Of a stretch of DNA of 64,000 nucleotides, positions 8,247 to 16,611 are shown piece after piece. Numbering within the stretch: position 1 is the stretch's first letter; every line of letters begins with the position of its first letter. The position numbers and the translations under genes were made by a program. The stretch comes from an uncultured Dyadobacter sp. (GTDB lineage: Bacteria > Bacteroidota > Bacteroidia > Cytophagales > Spirosomataceae): assembly GCF_946482605.1 (NCBI RefSeq), contig NZ_CAMLSE010000009.1:124001-188000 (forward strand), given 5' to 3'. The notes under the pieces were generated by a model that did not search any database, was not told where the DNA came from, and saw only the letters and a list, made by a program, of their open reading frames with translations.

Positions 8247-9325
8247 ATAGGTATGGCTAAGGTGACCGTGTAGGTTTCTGCCTGCTGACGGATATCCAGC
8301 TCGTGGGTTCCGGGATAAATAAGCTCCAACCTTCTTTTTACATTCATCAATCCAAGCCCGCCGACCTTGTCGCTGGCCGGCATGGATACCGGTCTCGAAT
8401 TCACGCATTTGAAATAGACCCTCTGCCTCTCGACTTTGAAGAATAGCTGCACAAAAGATGCGTTCTGAGCGTCCAGGTTATGCTTCACCGCGTTCTCCAC
8501 AAAAATAACAAACAGGAATGGCGGGATCATGATGCTGCTGATGTTGCCTTCTCGGGACACCATATATTCAAACCGGTCGCGGCGTATCTGTTCCAGTTCC
8601 AGGAGGTTGGTCAAAAAATGGATATCGGAAGTAAGCAGCACTTTCTCACGCATGCTGTCGTAAAGCTGGTAGCGCAGCAGGTCCGAAAGTTTCATGAGGA
8701 CCTGTGAAGCCTTTTCGGGGTCTTTATGCGTGAGCACATTTGCATTGTTCAGCATATTGAACAGGAAATGCGGATTGATTTGATTTTTCAATTGGTCGAG
8801 CTCGGATTGCAGCCTGCGCTTTTCCATTTCATTGATACGGTAAGAATCGAGCACCCATCGCTGAAAAAGCCTGACGGCCGTTGAAGCTGAAACCACAATG
8901 CAGAACAAAAGGGTGTAGGTGAACATACCTTCCCACAAGCCCACGTTTTCATCCTTTGCCGGCAAGATCCGGTAGCCACTCAATATCAGTTTGTCGATCG
9001 TTTCCAATATGAAAAATGAAAGCACCACAACACCGATCACGATGGCAAAATAACCGATATAATGCTTCCTGAACAGCAGCTTTGGCACCAACAGGTACAT
9101 ATTGGTATAAATCACGCTCATAAACAATGCCAATACCCCTAATCCAATGATAACTTCCGAACCTCCCCGATACTCCTTTGTGTCGCTATCCGGCAAAAGG
9201 AGAAACAGCAACCAGGGAACCAGATGCCGGTATACCCGCATGCGCGGGCTGACCAAAAAATTGAGTAGCGGGTTTTGGACGATGTCCTCAGGCAAGGCTT
9301 GCTCCGGTGTGTTGCGAAAAGGCAT
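8243..9325 (-). CDS. LytS/YehU-type sensor histidine kinase
   Basis: A 360-aa membrane kinase. Four hydrophobic segments (about residues 34-45, 58-80, 92-112 and 132-155) precede a short coiled coil and the His_kinase domain motif LKNQINPHFLFN with H186. An HATPase follows (PPFLFVIFVENAVKHNL, then GGLGLMNVKRRLEL). The start MPFRNTPEQ at 9325 is preferred; upstream codons in the longer frame look non-coding. The gene overlaps the LytTR regulator as ATGA. There is no extracellular sensor domain of note, so the signal is probably perceived in the membrane. Confidence 0.9.
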   Translation of the reverse strand: MPFRNTPEQALPEDIVQNPLLNFLVSPRMRVYRHLVPWLLFLLLPDSDTKEYRGGSEVIIGLGVLALFMSVIYTNMYLLVPKLLFRKHYIGYFAIVIGVVVLSFFILETIDKLILSGYRILPAKDENVGLWEGMFTYTLLFCIVVSASTAVRLFQRWVLDSYRINEMEKRRLQSELDQLKNQINPHFLFNMLNNANVLTHKDPEKASQVLMKLSDLLRYQLYDSMREKVLLTSDIHFLTNLLELEQIRRDRFEYMVSREGNISSIMIPPFLFVIFVENAVKHNLDAQNASFVQLFFKVERQRVYFKCVNSRPVSMPASDKVGGLGLMNVKRRLELIYPGTHELDIRQQAETYTVTLAIPI

Positions 9326-9575
9326 TTGTTGATTCTTTTGTCCAAGATACCGGTACAAAACCTGCCGCGGCAGGGATTTTAGATGAAGGGTCTTATTTTT
9401 TATACAAAAGGCACTGCCGCATCTCCGGCAGCCATTACAAACTTCCCTTATCAGCCATTTCCTGCCTGTTGGTATAATGCAGGAGGCATTTGGTATAATT
9501 CCGGAATCCCGCATTCCCATTTTCCTGACTTTCGCAGCAGATCAAACAATTCCAATTCAACAAATCGTATCTGCC

Positions 9576-10178
9576 ATGAAGAAAGCAATCTGGAAACCGG
9601 CACTTGCCCTATCGATGCTCATCGGAGCAAAAAACAATTCACACGCGCAAATTGGTCTCAGTATCCATGGTACGGCCGCCAGCACTACCGTATCGAAGAA
9701 AAAAGTCAAGCCGGGCGGTGGTATCGGCCTAAAATTGTTTGCCACCCCATTGACCGCCATCGGTGTTTCGGCCAAGTATATCAGGCTTAGCTATGAGGAA
9801 TCCGAAAATGCCGGAAAGCGCATTGAAACCACGGGCTCGCTGCTTCCCATCACCTTTACGCTGGACCAATATCTGGGGAAGGGCTTCATTCGCCCCTATA
9901 TCGGCGCGGAAACGGGCATGTACATCCGGAATACGGAAGTGAAGCACAACGGCGCCAAACTGACGGACAGTAATGCGCGGAAGTTCGGCGCTACACCCAA
10001 GGCGGGCGTCACGTTTGCCCTGGGTAACCTCGGAGTATTCGTGGAAGGCAACTATCATTTTATTTTCGGCAGTAAGGACGGCAGCGTCAATACGGGATCG
10101 CTCGGCAACATCAGCTACAAAAACGCCGACAAATTGTGGGCTATCAATGCGGGCCTTGTATTCGGTCTTCCCAAGTAA
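9576..10178 (+). CDS. outer membrane beta-barrel protein
   Basis: A 200-aa protein starting MKKAIWKPALALSMLIGAKN with a signal peptide ending near SHAQ. The mature part has alternating hydrophobic strands rich in Gly and aromatics (GGIGLKLFATPLTAIGVSAK, FALGNLGVFVEGNYHFIFG) and ends LWAINAGLVFGLPK, as in small OmpA/OmpW-like barrels of Bacteroidota. It is divergent from the two-component pair at 7.5-9.3 kb and could be its target (inference). Function is unknown. Confidence 0.8.
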   Translation: MKKAIWKPALALSMLIGAKNNSHAQIGLSIHGTAASTTVSKKKVKPGGGIGLKLFATPLTAIGVSAKYIRLSYEESENAGKRIETTGSLLPITFTLDQYLGKGFIRPYIGAETGMYIRNTEVKHNGAKLTDSNARKFGATPKAGVTFALGNLGVFVEGNYHFIFGSKDGSVNTGSLGNISYKNADKLWAINAGLVFGLPK

Positions 10179-10223
10179 TCCCGGACAACCGGTTCCACTA
10201 TTTTATTTACAAACTTAAAACCT

Positions 10224-10895
10224 ATGAAAAGCAACATTCTCATCTGTCTGATCCTCTTCTTTTACGGGCGCTCGTATGCGCAGGAATGCAAAGACGCATT
10301 TTATTTCAGTAAAAATAAAACAGTTACCATCACCCGATACGACAAAAACGGCGCCGCTACCGGGAAGGATGTCGGTACAGTTACCGAGGTCACCGAAAAC
10401 GGCGGTGTGATTTCCTCCAACTATAAACTAGTCAAATACGATGTTAACAATAACATCAAGGAAAATGGCCACGCCCTCATCAGCTGTAATAACGGTGATC
10501 TGAAAATCGGTTTCCAGGTGCCTGATATGGAAAATGGCACGAGCAACGAGGCTTTCTTCTCCTATCCGGCCAATATGAAAGCGGGCCAGGCCCTGGAAGC
10601 CAAAATGGAAATGCATATCAAAGGAAAAGTCAACGGCAAGAAAACAGACGTTTATTTCAAAATCGAAGACCGTAAGGTGTGGGGGCAAGAAAAGGTCAGC
10701 ACCCCGGCCGGAACTTATAATGCTTTCAAATTAAGCTACAACATGGACGTCCGGTTTAAGGTAATGGGTATCGGTATCCCAATGAAAGTAAAAGTATTGG
10801 AATGGTACAGTCCGGGCGTCGGCGTAATTAAAACCGAGTCATTCAACAAAGACGGCCAACTCGAAGAGCGGTCGGTGTTGAGCTCAATTAAATAG
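10224..10895 (+). CDS. secreted TapB/DUF3108-like protein
   Basis: A 223-aa protein with a signal peptide (MKSNILICLILFFYGRSYAQ). The rest is beta-rich and resembles the TapB-like/DUF3108 family: EDRKVWGQEKVSTPAGTYNA then FKLSYNMDVRF and EWYSPGVGVIKTESF. Such proteins are periplasmic or cell-surface and uncharacterised. It follows the beta-barrel gene by 45 nt and is probably co-transcribed with it. Confidence 0.7.
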   Translation: MKSNILICLILFFYGRSYAQECKDAFYFSKNKTVTITRYDKNGAATGKDVGTVTEVTENGGVISSNYKLVKYDVNNNIKENGHALISCNNGDLKIGFQVPDMENGTSNEAFFSYPANMKAGQALEAKMEMHIKGKVNGKKTDVYFKIEDRKVWGQEKVSTPAGTYNAFKLSYNMDVRFKVMGIGIPMKVKVLEWYSPGVGVIKTESFNKDGQLEERSVLSSIK

Positions 10896-10905
10896 TTAAA
10901 AGTGC

Positions 10906-10941
10906 AGGAAGCTGTCTTGTCGGTGAACCTGGCAGCTTCCT
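10906..10941 (+). terminator. possible stem-loop terminator
   Basis: AGGAAGCTG at 10906-10914 pairs perfectly with CAGCTTCCT at 10933-10941 across an 18-nt loop, directly after the TapB-like gene. There is no T tract, so it is a weak candidate. Confidence 0.4.
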
Positions 10942-11053
10942 CCCGAGGAGCTGTTTTCTATCAGCAATGCAGAAAAATTTGTATTTCATTGCATTTAACT
11001 AAATAATCGGCAAATCTATTTCAGATAGCGGAAACGAATGGTAAGTTGCGGTT

Positions 11054-12589
11054 ATGTCATTCAATGCTATCAGCCGACGTGCGAATGCACTTCTTATTAT
11101 GCTTCCCGCTATTGGTTGCATAGTTTGGTTTTTTCTCAAAGTATTTCAATTTCAAACGAGCCCCGAACAATATTCAGATGGAATGGTCATCCTCCAACTG
11201 AGTAAAGGTTGGCTGGAAGGGCGACCGTTTCTGTTCGACACCATTTACGGAAACCATGCCCAACAACACAATTACTACTTTATTCCGCTGATCGGTATCT
11301 TCACCAAACCCTTGGGCGTTAATGGGCTTTTTCTGGCCTATGTGTGTTTGACAGGCCTTTTTTTCTACGTTTATCATCGAAGTTTTGCCGTATTTAATAT
11401 GGCCGAACGCAGGGCCGTTTGGGTGACAGCATTGGCCTATGTATTCGGGCCCATGGCGTATTTCATGTATCTCGACTATTTCGGCTGGCATCCCGAGCAA
11501 TATTTTATTCCGCTGCTTGCATTGCTTGCATTGAGTCTGGCGCAGCGCAAATGGGCCATGTTTACCGTTTGGCTTACCCTCACTTTTTTGCTGAAAGAAT
11601 CTTCCATCGTCCTCATCTGCTGTCTTTTTCTGTTCTTTTCGGTAGTGGATATGGTGATGCGCAATCCGGCAAAAAACTGGTTTAGCTATCTGCTGAACAA
11701 ACGTAATCTCATCATTGTCAGCACTTCCGTGATTTTGTTCCTGGCCGGTTTATGGTGGCTTTCTCATCTGAACGGATCAAAACCCAGCCGCCTAAGCGAG
11801 GCATTCGCCAACACAAAACTCAACAGCACATTCATTTACTACATCCTGTTTTCACTCGCGGTGGGTGTGCTCACTTTTGGCTTAGCCCTAATCCCTTTCA
11901 TGCCCTGGCTCCGCGTGCTCCCCCGTAAAACACTGGTTATCGCGGTGCTGGCAGGCTGCTACGCCGTGTTACTGGTCATGTTCGCGACAGAGGGACTTTA
12001 CTATTTTCCAACCATTTACCCCGGCATTTCCTACCCGCCCAGGATCAGCGGTCTGTGGGCATTTATGTTCAGTTCATTCATTTATCTGAGTTACCGGATG
12101 GCACAGGCAGGGTTTATGCCCAGCCTCGGGCCCGACCGGGATGCCGTCAGCTGGACATTGACCGGATGCGTGCTGCAATTCATTTTGGCCACATTTCTGG
12201 TTGCCCATCATTTCACTTTCGAGACCGAGCCGAGCACGCTGAGCAAGAATGTGTCTTATATGATCAAATCGCGGTTCGGTCTTGCTCCCTATCCCGACGG
12301 CGTCGCCCGGGAGCTGCACCGCTTTGCGAAGGCATTGCCCGCAGGATCTGAGGTCATTGTCCCGTTCCTATATTTTCGTTACTTCGAAAGCGTTTACCCA
12401 AGTTTCTGGCCGTTGGACGGGCAGTTCCCGCCTTACATTCTTGGAAAACCGCTGATGTATATTTATGAAAAAGACCTGATCCAAACCGGCGCTTATCCCA
12501 AACTCCCTGGTAAAGGTTACACCACAATCCCAAATGAGCATTTACTAATTCTGGCTGATTCGAGCTGGTATAATCAGACATTTAAATGA
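11054..12589 (+). CDS. DUF2079 family multi-pass membrane protein
   Basis: A 511-aa protein with about ten transmembrane helices and the DUF2079 pattern (EQYSDGMVILQLSKGWLEG near residues 38-56, YLDYFGWHPEQYFIPLLAL about 139-157). DUF2079 proteins look like GT-C type glycosyltransferases acting on lipid-linked sugars, but this is not proven. Its stop overlaps the methyltransferase ATG (ATGA at 12586-12589), and that gene overlaps the glycosyltransferase in the same way. The three genes should therefore act together in envelope glycan or glycolipid synthesis. Confidence 0.85.
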   Translation: MSFNAISRRANALLIMLPAIGCIVWFFLKVFQFQTSPEQYSDGMVILQLSKGWLEGRPFLFDTIYGNHAQQHNYYFIPLIGIFTKPLGVNGLFLAYVCLTGLFFYVYHRSFAVFNMAERRAVWVTALAYVFGPMAYFMYLDYFGWHPEQYFIPLLALLALSLAQRKWAMFTVWLTLTFLLKESSIVLICCLFLFFSVVDMVMRNPAKNWFSYLLNKRNLIIVSTSVILFLAGLWWLSHLNGSKPSRLSEAFANTKLNSTFIYYILFSLAVGVLTFGLALIPFMPWLRVLPRKTLVIAVLAGCYAVLLVMFATEGLYYFPTIYPGISYPPRISGLWAFMFSSFIYLSYRMAQAGFMPSLGPDRDAVSWTLTGCVLQFILATFLVAHHFTFETEPSTLSKNVSYMIKSRFGLAPYPDGVARELHRFAKALPAGSEVIVPFLYFRYFESVYPSFWPLDGQFPPYILGKPLMYIYEKDLIQTGAYPKLPGKGYTTIPNEHLLILADSSWYNQTFK

Positions 12590-13110
12590 ATGGGGAACAA
12601 AGAGAAAAATGGATCAGGAAAAATGCTTACTACCACCGATCACTGGTAAAGTATTTGAAATTCATTATCCCGGAAGGTTCTGCTGTTCTTGAAATCGGTT
12701 GTGGAACGGGATATCTGCTCGAACAGCTCCGACCATCAAGAGGTGTAGGAATCGATATTTCAGATGAAATGGTCCGTTTCGCGAGGGTGCACCGGCCCGC
12801 CTGCATATACTATGAAATGAATGCGGAGCAGTTAAGCCTGAACGAGACATTTGATTATGTGATCATGAGTGACACAGTTGGCAGTTTCAGGGATGTGCAG
12901 ATGGTGTTCGAAGCCATTCACCCGGTATTTACCCCGCAAACACGACTGGTCATTACTTCCACCAGTTTCCTCTGGCGGCCCATACTGAACCTGGCTGAAA
13001 AGCTGGGAATGAAAATGCCTCAGAAAAGGCAAAACTGGCTTGATATCAGCGACATTACTTCCCTTCTCCATCTGACTGATTTCGACTCATCGATCATAAC
13101 AGGAAGATGA
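12586..13110 (+). CDS. class I SAM-dependent methyltransferase (probable front half of a split fusion)
   Basis: A 174-aa Rossmann methyltransferase with SAM motif I VLEIGCGTGYLLEQL (about residues 34-48), VGIDIS and FDYVIMSDTVGS. It is shorter than related enzymes and stops just as the C-terminal part of the fold should follow. That missing segment (MIFPKYIPLISPLLNRYAGN) is found at the N-terminus of the next gene, in another frame. Relatives are known in which a methyltransferase and family 2 glycosyltransferase form one polypeptide, so this is either a fission or a frameshift at about 13100-13108. The ATGA overlap may still couple translation. Confidence 0.8.
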   Translation: MNGEQREKWIRKNAYYHRSLVKYLKFIIPEGSAVLEIGCGTGYLLEQLRPSRGVGIDISDEMVRFARVHRPACIYYEMNAEQLSLNETFDYVIMSDTVGSFRDVQMVFEAIHPVFTPQTRLVITSTSFLWRPILNLAEKLGMKMPQKRQNWLDISDITSLLHLTDFDSSIITGR

Positions 13111-13967
13111 TTTTCCCCAAATACATCCCGCTGATTTCCCCGCTTCTGAACCGGTACGCGGGGAACCTGCCATTGATCAATAGTCTGGGATTGATCACCT
13201 GCCTGGTGGCCAGAAGTAAGAGGACCGAGCAAAAACCCGCCCAGGATCTGAGCGTCAGTGTCATTATTCCTGCCCGCAATGAGAAGGGTAATATTGAAGC
13301 ACTTATTCAGCGCACTCCGCAAATGGGCAGCCATACCGAGCTGATCTTTATTGAAGGAAATTCCACCGACCAGACCTGGGAGGAAATCCAGCGGCTGGGC
13401 GCGCATTACCGGGAAAATTATGACATCAAATGGGCACAGCAGGATGGAAAAGGCAAAGGAGATGCTGTGAGAAAAGGCTTTAACCTGGCCAGCGGTGACA
13501 TTCTGATGATCCTGGATGCGGATATGACGGTTGCGCCCGAGGAACTGCCCAAGTTTTTTAATGCAATCGCTTCCGGAAAAGGAGAGTATATCAATGGCTC
13601 GCGGCTGGTGTATCCCATGGAAAAACAGGCCATGCGCTTCCTGAACCTGCTTGGTAACAAATTTTTTAGCCTCGCATTTTCCTGGCTTTTGGGGCAAAAT
13701 TTAAAGGACACGCTTTGCGGTACGAAAGTCATTTCGAGAGAAAACTATCTGAAATTAGCCGCCAACCGATCCTACTTCGGCAATTTTGACCCGTTCGGCG
13801 ATTTCGACCTCATTTTTGGTTCAGCCAAGCTTAATCTCAAATTCATTGAAATACCAATCCGTTACCGCGCCCGGACCTACGGCGAAACCAACATTTCACG
13901 TTTCAAGCACGGCTGGTTACTCCTCAGAATGACCGCATTTGCGCTGCGTAAAATCAAGTTTAGGTGA
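13107..13967 (+). CDS. family 2 glycosyltransferase (probable back half of a methyltransferase-glycosyltransferase fusion)
   Basis: A 286-aa protein. The GT-A domain begins at about residue 48 (LSVSVIIPARNEKGNIEALI), with the nucleotide and metal motif DAD at 137-139 (ILMILDADMTVAPEE) and the DPM1-like region KDTLCGTKVISRENYL. It should transfer a sugar from a nucleotide-sugar to a lipid or glycan acceptor at the membrane. The first about 37 residues do not belong to a glycosyltransferase; they look like the missing end of the upstream methyltransferase. It overlaps that gene by 4 nt. Confidence 0.88.
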   Translation: MIFPKYIPLISPLLNRYAGNLPLINSLGLITCLVARSKRTEQKPAQDLSVSVIIPARNEKGNIEALIQRTPQMGSHTELIFIEGNSTDQTWEEIQRLGAHYRENYDIKWAQQDGKGKGDAVRKGFNLASGDILMILDADMTVAPEELPKFFNAIASGKGEYINGSRLVYPMEKQAMRFLNLLGNKFFSLAFSWLLGQNLKDTLCGTKVISRENYLKLAANRSYFGNFDPFGDFDLIFGSAKLNLKFIEIPIRYRARTYGETNISRFKHGWLLLRMTAFALRKIKFR

Positions 13968-14039
13968 TCCTCATTAAATGCAGTTCACTAACTTGGAATA
14001 ATTCAATTTCAAATCGGATTTTAAGAAAAAAGGCAGCTC

Positions 14040-14630
14040 ATGGAATCAGTAAAGCAGATGTATCTTCTTTCATTGAAGCACTTTTGTCCGGCATTAACGG
14101 ATCACGAGCTATCATTGTTTGCTTCAAAACTCTCGTTTCAGGAGTTACATAAGAAAGAACTCTTTATCGAGGCTGGCAACGTCCAGAAGGCGATGGGATT
14201 TATTGCACAGGGACTCGTCCGGTCCTTCTATGTCGATTCCGCAGGCAATGAAATAACGGTTGGGTTCTACCAGGCCGGCGACTATGCCACGCATTACCAC
14301 TCCTTTCTCACCCGCACACCCAGCAACTACACGATCCAGTGCCTGGAACCTACCGTCATGGCCTGCCTTTCCTACGAAGATCTGCAATGGGCGTACCAGC
14401 AGTCGACCGGCTTCGAGCGGTACGGACGCCTGGTAGCCGAAGAGATTTTGAAGCGCCAGCAGGCACGCATTGAAAGTTTCATCTTTCAGACAGCCGAAGC
14501 GCGCTATCTGACTTTCATCGAAAGACATCCGGGTCTTTTCAACCGGGTCTCCCTCTCCCACCTTTGCAGCTACCTGGGCATTGAACGCCAGACGCTCACC
14601 CGCATCCGGCAGAAATTAGCACATCGATAG
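14040..14630 (+). CDS. Crp/Fnr family transcriptional regulator
   Basis: A 196-aa protein with an N-terminal cyclic-nucleotide-binding-like beta barrel (about residues 10-125; KELFIEAGNVQKAMGFIAQG, GDYATHYHSFLTRTPSNY) and a short C-terminal helix-turn-helix (LCSYLGIERQTLTRIRQKL). There are no Fnr-type cysteine clusters, so it is probably not an oxygen sensor. A Crp-type palindrome lies 4 bp after its stop, in front of the reductase gene, pointing to it as activator of the downstream redox gene set. Confidence 0.9.
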   Translation: MESVKQMYLLSLKHFCPALTDHELSLFASKLSFQELHKKELFIEAGNVQKAMGFIAQGLVRSFYVDSAGNEITVGFYQAGDYATHYHSFLTRTPSNYTIQCLEPTVMACLSYEDLQWAYQQSTGFERYGRLVAEEILKRQQARIESFIFQTAEARYLTFIERHPGLFNRVSLSHLCSYLGIERQTLTRIRQKLAHR

Positions 14631-14634
14631 TTTT

Positions 14635-14650
14635 TGACACATTTGTGTCA
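14635..14650 (+). promoter_or_regulatory. Crp/Fnr-type operator and promoter of the reductase gene
   Basis: TGACACA-TT-TGTGTCA is a perfect 7+2+7 inverted repeat. A near-consensus Bacteroidota -7 box, CAACTTTG, lies at 14673-14680, which would put the transcription start near 14684. The palindrome centre would then be close to -41.5, the classical position for a class II Crp-type activator. Confidence 0.7.
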
Positions 14651-14707
14651 GGTACACCCGCCGTCGGAGTGCCAACTTTGTATTGTCAATTTAAACATGA
14701 TAATGCA

Positions 14708-15295
14708 ATGGCAAAGCACATCTTACTCATCCTGGGCCACCCGTCCGAACATTCATTCTGCAAAGCATTGCTCGACGCCTACGAAATGGGCGCGGAAGGC
14801 GCCGGCGCTATCTGCAAGACGATCTACATATCGCGGCTGCATTTCGATGTAAACCTTCACGACGGATACAAAAATGGAGAGAACCTACCGCTCGAAGAAG
14901 ACCTTGCCGACGCACAGCATCTCCTGCGCTGGGCCGACCATGTGGTGCTCGCTTATCCAAACTGGTGGGGCTTCATGCCCGCCGCACTGAAAGGCCTCAT
15001 CGACCGGATATTGCTGCCGGGCTTCGCATTCAAGCATCAGTCCGGCAAAATATTCCCCGAGAAACTATTGAAGGGCAAAAGCATGCGGATCCTGGTCACG
15101 ATGGACACTCCGAGGTGGTGGTACTATATCGTCTACCGCGCGTCGCAGTACCAGATTCTGAAAGACATCGTGTTCGGCTATGTCGGCTTCGACCCGATCC
15201 GGTTTTCCACTTTTGGTTTCATGCGGAAATCGACCGACATGCAACGACTTAAATGGCTCGAAAAGGTGGCAAGCCTGGGCCGGAAACTCATTTGA
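14708..15295 (+). CDS. NAD(P)H-dependent flavodoxin-fold oxidoreductase (Kef/MdaB-like)
   Basis: A 195-aa flavodoxin-like quinone reductase: MAKHILLILGHPSEHSFCKA, then VLAYPNWWGFMPAALKGLID and RILLPGFAF, the FMN/FAD-binding core shared by YwrO, KefF and MdaB proteins. It should reduce quinones or electrophiles with two electrons. The start at 14708 is chosen because homologous sequence begins there; a GTG at 14645 lies inside the Crp-type operator. It opens a run of redox and detoxification genes. Confidence 0.88.
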   Translation: MAKHILLILGHPSEHSFCKALLDAYEMGAEGAGAICKTIYISRLHFDVNLHDGYKNGENLPLEEDLADAQHLLRWADHVVLAYPNWWGFMPAALKGLIDRILLPGFAFKHQSGKIFPEKLLKGKSMRILVTMDTPRWWYYIVYRASQYQILKDIVFGYVGFDPIRFSTFGFMRKSTDMQRLKWLEKVASLGRKLI

Positions 15296-15336
15296 ATCAA
15301 TCAACCATTTCCATAAAACTTCAACCCGTAAACATC

Positions 15337-15561
15337 ATGTTACATTCCAAACAAATGGGCGCTACTGCTCCTGTCAATTCCGAAAAGGGTTTCAACATTC
15401 ACCTGCTCGTATTCCTGCTTACCGTGCCGTCCATCTGGCTTATCTGGTCCCTTACCGACCAAACCTACCTCTGGCCTTTGTGGCAAACAGGCGCCTGGGC
15501 AACAGGTATCGTCTTTCACTACCTGGGGGTGTTCGTATTCCAAAAATCCAAAAGACACTAA
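15337..15561 (+). CDS. 2TM domain-containing small membrane protein
   Basis: A 74-aa protein with two hydrophobic helices (HLLVFLLTVPSIWLIW and ATGIVFHYLGVFVF) joined by a short acidic and aromatic loop. This is the 2TM domain layout common in Bacteroidota, often near LytTR or redox genes. The start ATG at 15337 is preferred because the longer frame runs into the preceding reductase gene. Function is unknown. Confidence 0.7.
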   Translation: MLHSKQMGATAPVNSEKGFNIHLLVFLLTVPSIWLIWSLTDQTYLWPLWQTGAWATGIVFHYLGVFVFQKSKRH

Positions 15562-15592
15562 ATCATTCCCCAGCACTTTAACCATCACACGC

Positions 15593-15712
15593 ATGAGCAC
15601 GCAGCAAAACACATTCGGACGCATTGTGAAAGCCTACGGTGCAAACGGATACTGCGTGATAGCCGCCATTCTGAACGATTTCGATATCCCGACAACGAAT
15701 CACGAGAAGTAA
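15593..15712 (+). CDS. tiny hypothetical ORF (39 aa)
   Basis: MSTQQNTFGRIVKAYGANGY... ending IPTTNHEK. No family is recognised. It is well placed in the operon, 31 nt after the 2TM gene and on the same strand. It may be a real small protein or a remnant. Confidence 0.3.
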   Translation: MSTQQNTFGRIVKAYGANGYCVIAAILNDFDIPTTNHEK

Positions 15713-15791
15713 TTCAAGAAAACGGAACCAGCCGAACACCGTCACACAAAGTAGGCAAACTCATTTTTTGACAATCAAACTTTTATTCAAA

Positions 15792-16604
15792 ATGAAAAAG
15801 ACGATTTCGTCACTGCTATCCGCAGTGCTTGCAGTTTTCGCGTATTCATCCTGCGCCAAAAGCGATGAACCTGCCATTTTAAAAGCCAGTACCTACGTGC
15901 TGGTGCATGGGGCCTGGCAAGCTCCGTATGTTTGGGACGCCGTAAGGGCAGATCTGGAAAGTAAGGGCAACAAAGTGATCGTAGTGGAGCTCCCCGGCCA
16001 CGGTAGCGACCATACCCCGACGCATATGCTCAACCTCAACGTATACACTCATAAGGTAGTGGAAGCCATTTCCGGAACGGATGGCAAGGTGATCCTGGTC
16101 GGCCACAGCATGGGCGGCATGGTGGTAACCAGTGCGGCCGAAAAGATCCCGGCCAGAATCAGCAAGCTGGTTTACATCGGGGCATTCCTCCCTGCCTCAG
16201 GACAAAACCTGGGCGAGCTCGCACAGAGCGACCCGGATTCTAAATTAGGCCGGCAGCTTGTCGAGTCAGCAGACCATCTGACGCTCGATGTGAAGCGTGA
16301 AGCCCTGACCGCATTGTTTATTGGCGACGGTTCGCAGGCCGCCAAAGAGCAGGTCCTGGCCAACTACCGTGCGGAACCCGCCATCCCGTTCGGCGATAAA
16401 GTGACTTTGACCACTGCCAACTTCGGTTCTGTCGAAAAGGCTTATATCAAAACTACGCAGGACGTAGTCATCAGCCCGGGCTTGCAGGACAGGATGATCG
16501 CCGCAGCCGGCATTAAGGCAATTTACCCTGTGAATACCAGCCATTCGCCCTTCCTTTCGCAGCCCCATACGGTATCGGACCTGCTGATCAAAATAGCTCA
16601 ATAA
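15792..16604 (+). CDS. alpha/beta hydrolase lipoprotein
   Basis: A 270-aa esterase-like enzyme. A signal peptide with lipobox-like AYSSC (Cys21) suggests membrane anchoring. The core reads STYVLVHGAWQAPYVW (oxyanion loop), LPGHGSD, the nucleophile elbow GHSMGG (Ser106) and a catalytic His in NTSHSPFLSQP near the C-terminus. It is close to the plant methylesterase/hydroxynitrile-lyase-like and EstC group. The start at 15792 gives a clean signal peptide. It sits 7 nt upstream of the ABM gene and is probably in the same operon. Confidence 0.88.
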   Translation: MKKTISSLLSAVLAVFAYSSCAKSDEPAILKASTYVLVHGAWQAPYVWDAVRADLESKGNKVIVVELPGHGSDHTPTHMLNLNVYTHKVVEAISGTDGKVILVGHSMGGMVVTSAAEKIPARISKLVYIGAFLPASGQNLGELAQSDPDSKLGRQLVESADHLTLDVKREALTALFIGDGSQAAKEQVLANYRAEPAIPFGDKVTLTTANFGSVEKAYIKTTQDVVISPGLQDRMIAAAGIKAIYPVNTSHSPFLSQPHTVSDLLIKIAQ

Positions 16605-16611
16605 CACCGCC

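Noticed and set aside
8246..8408. Longer N-terminus for the LytTR regulator (start at 8408)
   Set aside because: The extra 54 residues are the complement of the kinase gene end; the receiver domain starts cleanly at MNCIIVDDEP with an ATGA overlap.
13968..14039. Terminator between the glycosyltransferase and the Crp/Fnr gene
   Set aside because: No convincing inverted repeat was found in the 72-nt gap.
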